Assembly (NCBI RefSeq): GCF_003586445.1
Contig: NZ_CP030028.1
Coordinates: 820,501-884,500, forward strand
DNA: 64,000 nucleotides
Direction: 5' to 3'
DNA from: Bacillus sp. Y1
GTDB taxonomy: Bacteria > Bacillota > Bacilli > Bacillales > Cytobacillaceae
Positions 7,929-15,115 of this stretch are shown here, one piece after another. The notes beneath the pieces were generated by a model, which was not told the DNA's origin, ran no database searches, and saw only the letters and a list, made by a program, of their open reading frames with translations. Positions within the stretch are counted from its first letter, which is position 1; each line of letters begins with the position of its first letter. The position numbers and the translations under genes are program-made.

Positions 7929-10301
7929 ATGACTGATGAATTAATAATAAATGCAGAGGCCTGCTACCGGCAGGCTGAAGAAAAGGCAGAACAATATTTT
8001 CAAACACTCTATAATGAGGTAGTAAAAAAATCGTATGCGAAAGCCTTAATGGAAGATATTCATTCGTGGAAACACAATCATATTCGTCATCATTCCATAT
8101 TATCCTTGTTCTCTAATCGAGAGAAACGTGCAAGTTCAAAAGGGTATCAAAGTTACCTTCAATGGCTAGACCATACAGGTAAATTGGATAACTACTTGGA
8201 CCGGAGTATTTCTTATCTTTATATGCGTGATCTCGGAAAATCATTGAACTCAGCGGAAACACAGGCTAGTATTAGCCGCACGGTTCATAGTTGGAAGAAA
8301 AGTATTCTTGTAAATGGAGAAAATCAAAATGATCTAATAGGAATGGCTGGCTTGTACCGTAAGGCTCAAGAGGAAGGTATTGAGTTAACCATGATCTGGT
8401 TAATTGGCAAGTTGAAGACTGTTTCAGAGAATATTCCAGAGGGAATGGACGCGGAACATGCCCAAAGGAAGCTGATCAAAATCATTGCTGGTGTCCTCAT
8501 GCATGTTCTTGAAGAGATGGATGACAAGCTATCTTTTGAAGAGAGGTCTAAAAAGTTGGATGAAGCGATCAGACTAGGGTATTGCTATGGTTTAACGTAT
8601 CCGTTTATCGACGACCTTCTCGATGCGAAGTTGTTGTCGGATGAAGAGACCAAGTGGTATACGAATTTGATTCGTACGACACTAACAACAGGGACTGTGC
8701 CTAAACTAGGAGTGTGGGCAGGGAAGAACGAACCTTTAATTCGTTTTATCCATCAAGAATTGGGGGCTGCTTTTGAATATATTAAAGCTCATCAACGACC
8801 TGAATCCCTTACATTGTTTTTCGAGCAATCGTATGTTTTTTTCCAATCTCAAGAAGTAGATAGGCAGAGGGATTTATCTCATTCCGCTTATACAAATGAA
8901 GATTTATATGTACCAGTCATTTTAAAATCATCATCGTCACGATTAATTGCTCGGTCAATCCTTGATGCTCATCAAGATGAAGGATTTTCGGATCGAACGT
9001 TCTATTATGGTATATATAATCAATTAGCGGATGATTTTGCAGATATGTTTGATGATATGAAGGATGGTGCGGTCACTCCTTATACCTATTATATGAAGTA
9101 TAATGGTGTGCGAAATGATTTAATCAATCCTTTTGAAATGTACTGTACCGTTATCTACTACCTTATACATAAGGTCTTTCAGTCAGATAAGAAAACATGC
9201 GAGGTAATTTTGGATCGTGCCATCAATGGCTTAAAACGTTTTAAAGAAAAAATGGGAATTAAGAAGTACAATGAAGTAATGGGTATGTTTGCAACAGATA
9301 ATTCAATGTTTAATCGTCTCATACAGAAGATGGTTAGAAAAGCGGATGATGTGGATTTCTTTGATAAATTACTTCGAGATCACATCATTACGACACTAAG
9401 AAACGAAAGGAAAGAGCAAGAGGAATTTTTAAATACCATTGACGAGTTCCGTAATGAAATCAACAGCATCTTACCTATAGCTCATAACAAAGATGTAGTT
9501 GTGTCGAATCAATCCATTATTGAAGCAGCTAATTACAGCCTTGAAGGTGATGGGAAACGGCTGCGGTCGATCATGGCTTGGGTGATGGGGGTACAGGGAT
9601 TCGGTTTAAATAAGGAATCCATCCTTCCTATATTAAAATCATTGGAATATTTACATACTGCTTCTCTCATTTTCGATGATCTTCCCTCTCAAGACAATTC
9701 AGATACTCGAAGAGGGCAGCCAACCCTTCACCATGTATATGATATCGCTGTAGCTGAAATAACGGGTTTATTTTTGACACAGAAAGCGATTGAAGAGCAA
9801 GCATCACTAGGTTCCTATGAACCCCAAACGGTGTTAAAGCTTATACATTACTCAGCACAAATGACAGGGATTATGTGTCAGGGACAGGCGATGGACCTTG
9901 GATCGAAAGGGAAGAAATTAAGCATAGACCAACTGAATCATATGAGTATGTATAAAACGGGATTAGCGTTTGAAGCATCCCTCATTATGCCAGCTATTCT
10001 TGCGGAGGCAAGCGAAACTGAAATTCAAGCTTTGAAAAAATACGCTCATCATGCCGGCATTGCCTTTCAAATAAAGGATGATCTCCTTGATGTAGAAGGA
10101 GATGTGAACCTGCTCGGAAAGCCTACAGGTCAAGATACGGGTAACAATAATTCCACATTTGTCTCTATCCTAGGGAAAGATGGTGCTAAAAGGGAAATGT
10201 GGGAGCACTTCTGTCTCGCAACGGAAGCGTTGCAGGAGATTCCACGAAATATACCTTTTTTAAAGCATTTATTGAATTATATCGTGAACCGTGATCATTA
10301 A
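7929..10301 (+). CDS. Large prenyl-synthase-like protein with two Asp-rich motif pairs
   Basis: A 790-residue protein. The last 300 residues are a trans-polyprenyl diphosphate synthase domain: GDGKRLRS, then DDLPSQDNSDTRRG (first Asp-rich motif, near 583) and FQIKDDLLDVEGD (second, near 716). The long N-terminal part is helical and has its own DDLLD (near 230) and ADDFAD (near 370), as if a second isoprenoid-synthase fold were fused in front. Normal polyprenyl synthases are about 300-350 residues. ATG 7929 has GAGGGA nine bases upstream. The gene is monocistronic. Likely product: an isoprenyl diphosphate or terpene; neither substrate nor product can be deduced. Confidence 0.75.
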   Translation: MTDELIINAEACYRQAEEKAEQYFQTLYNEVVKKSYAKALMEDIHSWKHNHIRHHSILSLFSNREKRASSKGYQSYLQWLDHTGKLDNYLDRSISYLYMRDLGKSLNSAETQASISRTVHSWKKSILVNGENQNDLIGMAGLYRKAQEEGIELTMIWLIGKLKTVSENIPEGMDAEHAQRKLIKIIAGVLMHVLEEMDDKLSFEERSKKLDEAIRLGYCYGLTYPFIDDLLDAKLLSDEETKWYTNLIRTTLTTGTVPKLGVWAGKNEPLIRFIHQELGAAFEYIKAHQRPESLTLFFEQSYVFFQSQEVDRQRDLSHSAYTNEDLYVPVILKSSSSRLIARSILDAHQDEGFSDRTFYYGIYNQLADDFADMFDDMKDGAVTPYTYYMKYNGVRNDLINPFEMYCTVIYYLIHKVFQSDKKTCEVILDRAINGLKRFKEKMGIKKYNEVMGMFATDNSMFNRLIQKMVRKADDVDFFDKLLRDHIITTLRNERKEQEEFLNTIDEFRNEINSILPIAHNKDVVVSNQSIIEAANYSLEGDGKRLRSIMAWVMGVQGFGLNKESILPILKSLEYLHTASLIFDDLPSQDNSDTRRGQPTLHHVYDIAVAEITGLFLTQKAIEEQASLGSYEPQTVLKLIHYSAQMTGIMCQGQAMDLGSKGKKLSIDQLNHMSMYKTGLAFEASLIMPAILAEASETEIQALKKYAHHAGIAFQIKDDLLDVEGDVNLLGKPTGQDTGNNNSTFVSILGKDGAKREMWEHFCLATEALQEIPRNIPFLKHLLNYIVNRDH

Positions 10302-10330
10302 TGATTCCTTATAAAGGGGTCATTTTTTTT
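10300..10330 (+). terminator. Intrinsic terminator of the prenyl-synthase-like gene
   Basis: AATGATTCC (10300-10308) pairs with GGGGTCATT (10316-10324, two G-U pairs) before an eight-T run. The rest of the gap to 10566 shows no further feature that I can support. Confidence 0.8.
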
Positions 10331-10566
10331 ACCTATGAAAATATTGATTGCCCCACAGCTTGTAAAAATATATAATAAAAGTTGTATTAGGGAAACAAAT
10401 GTTTACTGGTGAAATTTTTAAAGTTTATGGCACATTTTTTACACACGCACATATCCTTTATAAAGATTAGTGAAATACCTATATTTTTTTTATGAAAAAG
10501 TTTGATTAAGGAAACTTATTGTCTTTGGTCCAAATGGCTTTAACCATAATTAAGGAGGATATTACA

Positions 10567-11367
10567 ATGACGGAGAATCTGTTGTTGGCTTTTGGGTTAA
10601 CTTTAATGGCAGGTCTTGCCACGGGGATTGGTAGTGTATTAGCGTTTTTTACCTCTACAACAAATACAAAGTTTCTTTCTGTTACTCTTGGTTTCTCGGC
10701 AGGTGTGATGATCTATGTTTCTATGATTGAGATTTTCATAAAAGCAAAGGATGCACTTGTAGGTTCTATGGGGAATGTGTTAGGTAACTGGATGACAGTG
10801 GCGGGTTTTTTCGGAGGGATGTTGTTAATTACATTAATTGATAAATTTATCCCCAAACAAGGAAATCCACATGAGTTGAAAAAAGTTGAGGATATGAACG
10901 ATAAGCCGAACAATCAAGCCCTATTAAAAATGGGAACTTTTACAGCATTGGCGATTGCGATTCATAACTTTCCAGAGGGGATCGCGACATTTACTTCGGC
11001 TTTGCAGGACCCTGGTTTAGGGATTGCCATAGCGGTAGCCATCGCTATTCACAATATTCCTGAGGGGATTGCCGTTTCAGTGCCCGTATATTTTGCCACT
11101 GGTGATAAGAAAAAGGCATTTAAACTGTCATTTTTATCCGGACTATCAGAACCAGTTGGTGCGTTAGTTGCCTATTTGTTTTTGATGCCATTCTTAAACG
11201 ATGTAATGTTTGGCATCATCTTTGCCGCTGTGGCAGGAATTATGGTATTTATTTCACTCGATGAATTATTACCTGCCGCGAAAAGATATGATGAAACTCA
11301 TCTATCAATCTATGGGTTAATTGCTGGAATGGCTGTAATGGCACTCAGTTTGTTATTATTCATTTAA
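10567..11367 (+). CDS. zupT: ZIP family zinc/divalent metal transporter
   Basis: A 266-residue membrane protein with about eight hydrophobic helices. The two hallmark metal-binding motifs HNFPEG and HNIPEG lie in helices four and five. ZupT imports Zn(II) and other divalent metals. ATG 10567 has a perfect AAGGAGG site; a longer in-frame start at 10519 would place that site inside the coding region. The gene is single and ends at a hairpin that it once may have shared with ohr (see findings). Confidence 0.92.
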   Translation: MTENLLLAFGLTLMAGLATGIGSVLAFFTSTTNTKFLSVTLGFSAGVMIYVSMIEIFIKAKDALVGSMGNVLGNWMTVAGFFGGMLLITLIDKFIPKQGNPHELKKVEDMNDKPNNQALLKMGTFTALAIAIHNFPEGIATFTSALQDPGLGIAIAVAIAIHNIPEGIAVSVPVYFATGDKKKAFKLSFLSGLSEPVGALVAYLFLMPFLNDVMFGIIFAAVAGIMVFISLDELLPAAKRYDETHLSIYGLIAGMAVMALSLLLFI

Positions 11368-11380
11368 ATTGATACGTAAA

Positions 11381-11412
11381 AAGGCTTTCGACAGTTGAGT
11401 CGAAAGCCGTTC
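11381..11412 (+). terminator. Hairpin after zupT, left copy of a split terminator
   Basis: GGCTTTCGAC (11383-11392) pairs perfectly with GTCGAAAGCC (11399-11408). It is preceded by AAAAA but not followed by a T run: the sequence changes at 11409 into the inverted repeat. A shortened copy with the T run is at 18636-18664. Confidence 0.7.
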
Positions 11413-11505
11413 TCTTTTGAGGTACCCGCATAACAAAAAGCAAATATAAAAACAGTTATAAAAGCAGTGTGTTTCTCATATGGAAATCACACTGCTTTTT
11501 GCAAG
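11409..11505 (+). repeat. Left imperfect terminal inverted repeat (about 95 bp) with hairpin
   Basis: Begins GTTCTCTTTT and contains GTACCCGCA, ATAAAAACA, TTATAAAAGCAGTG and an inner terminator-like hairpin (AAAGCAGTGTG 11461-11471 with CACACTGCTTT, about 11488-11498, then Ts). The same blocks in the same order occur inverted at 18635-18576, continuing at 17121-17096 across an insertion sequence. The right copy lacks about 12 bases in the middle. Confidence 0.75.
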
Positions 11506-11544
11506 TTTCAGGAAGATGCTCTTAAATTTCCAACTAGCTTGGTT

Positions 11545-11559
11545 AACTAACGGAGCAGG
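11545..11559 (+). repeat. Short dispersed motif ACTAACGRAGCAGG, copy 1
   Basis: AACTAACGGAGCAGG follows a hairpin here; a one-mismatch version follows another hairpin at 14308-14322, and AACTAACGGG recurs at 16882. They look like pieces of one dispersed intergenic repeat. Apart from the repeats and the promoter at 11639, nothing else is seen in 11506-11733. Confidence 0.4.
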
Positions 11560-11638
11560 TTTATGGAATAAGAACATCTCATTTTCTATTTATAAAGCAC
11601 TGTTTTTATTATATTTGGGTTATTGAAACTGAGAAAGA

Positions 11639-11667
11639 TTGACATGCTGGAAATTATGCTGTAATAA
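11639..11667 (+). promoter_or_regulatory. Putative sigma-A promoter of the first lipoprotein gene
   Basis: A perfect TTGACA (11639-11644) and TAATAA (11662-11667), 17 bases apart, 66 bases before the start codon. Confidence 0.55.
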
Positions 11668-11733
11668 TAATTAGGCCTAACTACCCATTAAGAAAGATAT
11701 ATTCATACCAGAAAGACATTAGGGGGAAAGAAA

Positions 11734-12273
11734 ATGAAAAAACTAGCTTTAATCACCGCATTAATTTTTGCTTTAACTGGGTGCGGAAAATCAGAAGAAG
11801 TTGTCAAAGAAAGCGAAGGGTCAACTGAGGTGGATGTAGCTCAAAATCAGGAAGAAAATAAAAATACGGCCGATGAAACTATGAGTCAGGAAGAGATTCA
11901 AAAAGTCGAGATTAAAGAAAATGTACATAAAGAATTGGATAGAGTTAAAGAAGCAACTGCTGAATTTAAAAAGATAATTGAGGCAGGAGAAGTTCCAGTT
12001 CCAGAATTACAACAAGCTGCGCAACAATTAGAAATGAATTGGTCAACAGCATTACAAACTTTATCAAGTCTAATTAATACGACTTTAGAGGAATCCCAAA
12101 AACAGGAGCTTTCTAAAGAAATGACAGAATGGAATACATCTCTACAAGCAAAGGCCGAAGAGGAAGTATCACAATATAAAGATACCGAAACATATGGCGT
12201 GCAACTACTGTCTTCTTTAGCTAGATTAAATGAAGAAAAAACCTATGAAATTGTGGATAAGTATGTTCAATAA
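11734..12273 (+). CDS. Predicted lipoprotein 1, unknown function
   Basis: A 179-residue protein with a classical lipoprotein signal: MKKLALITALIFALTGC, so Cys17 would be lipidated and anchored outside the membrane. The mature part is acidic, rich in Glu, Lys and Gln, and almost entirely helix-forming, likely a coiled coil. No conserved domain is recognised. It has an AGGGGGAAAG ribosome site, its own promoter and its own terminator. It heads a run of four unrelated-looking lipoproteins of similar size inside the repeat-bounded segment. Confidence 0.75.
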   Translation: MKKLALITALIFALTGCGKSEEVVKESEGSTEVDVAQNQEENKNTADETMSQEEIQKVEIKENVHKELDRVKEATAEFKKIIEAGEVPVPELQQAAQQLEMNWSTALQTLSSLINTTLEESQKQELSKEMTEWNTSLQAKAEEEVSQYKDTETYGVQLLSSLARLNEEKTYEIVDKYVQ

Positions 12274-12290
12274 AATAATCAATCAAAAAG

Positions 12291-12327
12291 ATGCACGGGA
12301 ACATTAAGTTCCTGCGTATTTTTCTTT
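12291..12327 (+). terminator. Intrinsic terminator after lipoprotein 1
   Basis: ATGCACGGGAAC pairs with GTTCCTGCGTAT around the loop ATTAA, with one mismatch and G-U pairs, followed by TTTTTC. Confidence 0.75.
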
Positions 12328-12396
12328 GCTGAGAATAACACAAATAGTAGGAATATGGTAATATAACCTAGGTAACTACATACTGGGGGATACATA

Positions 12397-13014
12397 ATGA
12401 AAAAGTACTACGTCTTATCATTAATCTCATTTTTATTACTGGGTGCATGCAGCAAAGAACAAACAAGTGAGCAATCAGATAATCAGGAAGATATAGAAGT
12501 ACAAGTGGAGAAAGTAACCGAAACTAGTGAAACTCGCGAAGAACGCCATGAAAGAGAATTAGCAGAAATTGAAAAAAAATTAGTAGCTGAAGCGGCGGAA
12601 GAAAATGAAAAGAGAATGATTGACTTGGTTGAATTACCTCTTGGTCAAGTTAGTACAAAACAAGGTACATTAACGTACATAGATACGCCTGAGGAGCTTG
12701 CCATAGTCGGAAAGTTGAATGAATTGGCTAAGACGTTTGAAGTCGTAACGAAAAAAGATTCGATTATAAATACTTCTGTAGATCCTTCTGCTAAATCAGT
12801 ATCTCTAATTGCTAGAGACGATACGACAAGAGCGGGATTGTTTATTCATGGAATTATAAGTATTGACTATCAACCAAATAAAAAGAATATGATTCTGGTT
12901 GAGGAGTTACGAGACGGAAAAACCACGTATACGTATTATAATTATGATATGGATTTAGCTGGAGATTTAGTAGAATACATTTATTCTTTAAAGGTCGATG
13001 TACCACATCAATAA
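12397..13014 (+). CDS. Predicted lipoprotein 2, unknown function
   Basis: A 205-residue protein with signal and lipobox LLGAC at Cys19. A Glu/Lys-rich helical linker of about 60 residues follows, then a compact C-terminal domain of about 120 residues with alternating beta strands (for example VSLIARDDTTRAGLFIHG). No family recognised. It has a GGGGGATA ribosome site. It lies 123 bases after lipoprotein 1 beyond a terminator, so it is probably transcribed separately. Confidence 0.72.
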   Translation: MKKYYVLSLISFLLLGACSKEQTSEQSDNQEDIEVQVEKVTETSETREERHERELAEIEKKLVAEAAEENEKRMIDLVELPLGQVSTKQGTLTYIDTPEELAIVGKLNELAKTFEVVTKKDSIINTSVDPSAKSVSLIARDDTTRAGLFIHGIISIDYQPNKKNMILVEELRDGKTTYTYYNYDMDLAGDLVEYIYSLKVDVPHQ

Positions 13015-13035
13015 TAGTTAGATAATGAACGAATG

Positions 13036-13075
13036 AAAAGGGCTTTAACCTATATGGTATGCCCTTTTATTTTTG
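13036..13075 (+). terminator. Intrinsic terminator after lipoprotein 2
   Basis: AAAGGGC (13037-13043) pairs with GCCCTTT (13061-13067), with a small nested ACC/GGT pairing, followed by a T-rich tail. Confidence 0.75.
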
Positions 13076-13146
13076 TTAAACCAAAAGTGCCTAAGTTCAA
13101 AACTAATCCTATCAATAAAAAATAAACAGAGGAAATTAATGTGTAT

Positions 13147-13175
13147 TTGTCAATATTTTTCCTCTATAATAAATA
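13147..13175 (+). promoter_or_regulatory. Putative promoter of lipoproteins 3 and 4
   Basis: TTGTCA (13147-13152) and TAAATA (13170-13175), 17 bases apart, shortly before the lipoprotein 3 ribosome site. Confidence 0.4.
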
Positions 13176-13206
13176 GGTATTTATACACATAAAGGGGATG
13201 TCAACG

Positions 13207-13581
13207 TTGAGGAAGTATTCGTATATTTTTATATTCTTTTTTTTCTTAGGATTATTAATCGTGGGGTGCAGTAAAAGTGAAGACGTTAGTGTTGAGGATG
13301 AACGGTTAGAAAAAGTAAATCAAATGCTTATTGCTATATTAGAAAAGGATGAAGAGGGAATTAATCAGCTCAGTGGAGATGTTTTTAATCCTGATGAGGT
13401 TTTAGATAATGCTTCTAAATGGGGATTTGAGGGTAAAAGAATTGAAGATTTTATTATCGAAAAGAAATCTGACTATGTGTATCATGTTTCCCTAATTAAC
13501 AAAGAATCTAAGGTTGTTTTTCGAGTGGTACAAAATCCACCTGATGATGAAATCGTAGATTACATGGCTATTTTAAAATAA
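13207..13581 (+). CDS. Predicted lipoprotein 3, unknown function
   Basis: A 124-residue protein with a long hydrophobic signal rich in Phe and the lipobox IVGC at Cys20 or so. The mature part of about 100 residues is acidic and mixed alpha/beta. TTG 13207 is chosen because AAAGGGG ends nine bases upstream; the ATG at 13198 touches the ribosome site directly. It precedes lipoprotein 4 by 22 bases with no terminator, so the two probably form an operon. No family is recognised. Confidence 0.68.
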   Translation: MRKYSYIFIFFFFLGLLIVGCSKSEDVSVEDERLEKVNQMLIAILEKDEEGINQLSGDVFNPDEVLDNASKWGFEGKRIEDFIIEKKSDYVYHVSLINKESKVVFRVVQNPPDDEIVDYMAILK

Positions 13582-13603
13582 AAAAGATATAGGGAGATAC
13601 ATC

Positions 13604-14212
13604 ATGCAAAAGTTATTATTTTTTGTATTTATAGGAATGGTTTTAATATCAGCAGCTTGTAACAAGGAAGAAGTTGTTACAAATAGTCCCACCGAAAAAG
13701 TCAATGGGACTCAAAAGGTTGAAGAAAAAGAAAAAGAGAATCCAAACGAATTAACTTTTGAGTTTAATGGAGAGCAAAAAACAATTCCCGCAAAGACGAA
13801 ATATATGGATTCGAGTTTGGCAGGAACAAGTGTGAAGGTTACAAATAATTTTGAATCATCGCAAGATCCACAAGGAACTTATAGCATTCAAGGAGTAAAA
13901 GAATACGAGGGTATTAATGTTGGGTTTAGATTCACTGAAAAGGTTCCATCTGATGTTTTGTTTGAATTAATTATGTATAGCGTTGCTGGTTCGCAAGAAG
14001 CGCAATTAGAAGAGTTCAAACACCCATTACTTGAAGATGAATATGTGCATGCCATGAAAGGGGAAAGCGACAAAAAAATAGGTATAGAATTAATTAAAGA
14101 AACAAGTAAACAACCAATTGAAATAACTATACAAATGTTTAAACCCATTACAGTTAATCAAGAAGAAGTGCTTGCGGAAATTATTGCAATGATTAATACG
14201 TATAAAGAATAA
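13604..14212 (+). CDS. Predicted lipoprotein 4, unknown function
   Basis: A 202-residue protein with signal peptide and lipobox SAAC at Cys19. A short charged linker is followed by a beta-rich domain (LTFEFNGEQKTIPAKTKYMD region) that looks globular and extracellular. It has an AGGGAGA ribosome site and is likely co-transcribed with lipoprotein 3. No known domain is recognised. It ends at a good terminator. Confidence 0.72.
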   Translation: MQKLLFFVFIGMVLISAACNKEEVVTNSPTEKVNGTQKVEEKEKENPNELTFEFNGEQKTIPAKTKYMDSSLAGTSVKVTNNFESSQDPQGTYSIQGVKEYEGINVGFRFTEKVPSDVLFELIMYSVAGSQEAQLEEFKHPLLEDEYVHAMKGESDKKIGIELIKETSKQPIEITIQMFKPITVNQEEVLAEIIAMINTYKE

Positions 14213-14227
14213 TTAGAATTATTTTCT

Positions 14228-14254
14228 AACCAGCAATAAATTGCTGGTTTTTCT
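14228..14254 (+). terminator. Intrinsic terminator after lipoprotein 4
   Basis: ACCAGCAA (14229-14236) pairs with TTGCTGGT (14241-14248), followed by TTTTC. Confidence 0.85.
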
Positions 14255-14265
14255 TATTTAACAAT

Positions 14266-14322
14266 AGGGTGCGATTCTTCAATAATGAAAAATCGCTTAT
14301 CTTATTCGACTAACGAAGCAGG
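14266..14322 (+). repeat. Hairpin plus dispersed motif, copy 2
   Basis: GCGATT and AATCGC (within 14270-14296) form a hairpin, followed by GACTAACGAAGCAGG at 14308-14322. The architecture repeats that of 11460-11559. The rest of 14323-14563 shows no gene or structure that I can support. Confidence 0.4.
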
Positions 14323-14563
14323 ATAGTGAAAGAAGGAAAAGATAAAATGAGTCGGAGTTGTAAAAACTAAATGACTTGTATCTTGTTGGTCTTAAATTCC
14401 TTTATTTTAATACCACCTTCTTGATGAAACATAGAAGATGGTAGGGAAGTAACTATAGAGTAGATGTATGCTGTTACTAATCATGACAGCATGGTTAGAG
14501 AGACGTTTTAAAGATAGCCTCGACGTGGATTTAGTTTAAACGTACTCATAACTAATTAGTATT

Positions 14564-14593
14564 TTGACATATTGCAAATATACAATGTATAAT
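14564..14593 (+). promoter_or_regulatory. Consensus sigma-A promoter of arsR-type gene, with operator-like dyad
   Basis: Perfect TTGACA (14564-14569) and perfect TATAAT (14588-14593), 18 bases apart. The spacer contains ATATTGCAAA (14569-14578), whose exact reverse complement occurs at 14966-14975 ahead of the monooxygenase gene, a candidate operator half-site. The expected transcription start is 14600-14601, at the start codon itself. Confidence 0.75.
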
Positions 14594-14600
14594 AGTGTTC

Positions 14601-14906
14601 ATGAACAATCCAGTAGATATTTTTAAGGCATTAGCTAATGAGTCGCGTATTCAAATACTAGAATGGTTAAAAAACCCAGAAGCTCACTTTTCACCCCAAG
14701 AAGGGATTGATCTTGTTGAAGTAGGGGTATGTGTGAGTCAAATAACTAGTAAAATGAATATGAATCAATCCACTGCGTCTCAATATCTCTCAATATTACA
14801 TCGAGTTGGTTTAATTAATGCCAAACGTATTGGTAAATGGACATATTATAAGAGAAACGAAGATGCAATTAATCAAATTGGTCTGTATCTCCAGAAAGGT
14901 GAATGA
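14601..14906 (+). CDS. ArsR/SmtB family transcriptional regulator
   Basis: A 101-residue winged-helix protein. It starts MNNPVDIFKALANESRIQILEWL (helix 1-2 of the ArsR fold) and has the recognition region MNMNQSTASQYLSILHRVGLI, followed by the wing IGKWTYYKRNE. A single cysteine lies in VGVCVSQI near residue 38. No CxC metal motif is evident, so it may sense a thiol or organic ligand rather than arsenic. It stands directly upstream of the monooxygenase gene and shares a candidate operator with it. No ribosome site is possible between promoter and ATG. Confidence 0.85.
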   Translation: MNNPVDIFKALANESRIQILEWLKNPEAHFSPQEGIDLVEVGVCVSQITSKMNMNQSTASQYLSILHRVGLINAKRIGKWTYYKRNEDAINQIGLYLQKGE

Positions 14907-14940
14907 TACTGAATTAACAATCGTTCAGTATCATTCACCT
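14897..14940 (+). terminator. 17-bp perfect hairpin overlapping the arsR-type stop codon
   Basis: 14897-14913 pairs perfectly with 14924-14940 around a 10-base loop. The stop codon TGA 14904-14906 lies in the 5' arm. The T tract afterwards is short (ATTTTC), so it may be a terminator or a stabilising end. Confidence 0.6.
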
Positions 14941-15015
14941 GATTTTCACAACAACATATTGTTAGTTTGCAATATATAAATATGTTATTCTGAATAATTC
15001 TTAAGGGGGATGATG

Positions 15016-15060
15016 TTGGTGGTGGAATCACACACAAGTTGTTCCAGAATGCACAAATAA
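15016..15060 (+). CDS. Possible small leader ORF before the monooxygenase gene
   Basis: TTG 15016 begins a 14-codon frame (reading VVESHTSCSRMHK after the start) that ends at TAA 15058. AAGGGGG lies six bases upstream, an unusually good ribosome site for such a short frame. ATG codons at 15010 and 15013 are in frame too. It lies in the untranslated leader of the monooxygenase gene, and a small hairpin (AATCCTT/AAGGATT, about 15066-15083) follows. The Ser-Cys-Ser content would fit a cysteine-sensing leader peptide, but that is speculation. Confidence 0.35.
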   Translation: MVVESHTSCSRMHK

Positions 15061-15115
15061 TGCACCAATCCTTATACAAGGATTAATTAAATATAGTTAG
15101 AAAGAAGGCTTATCA

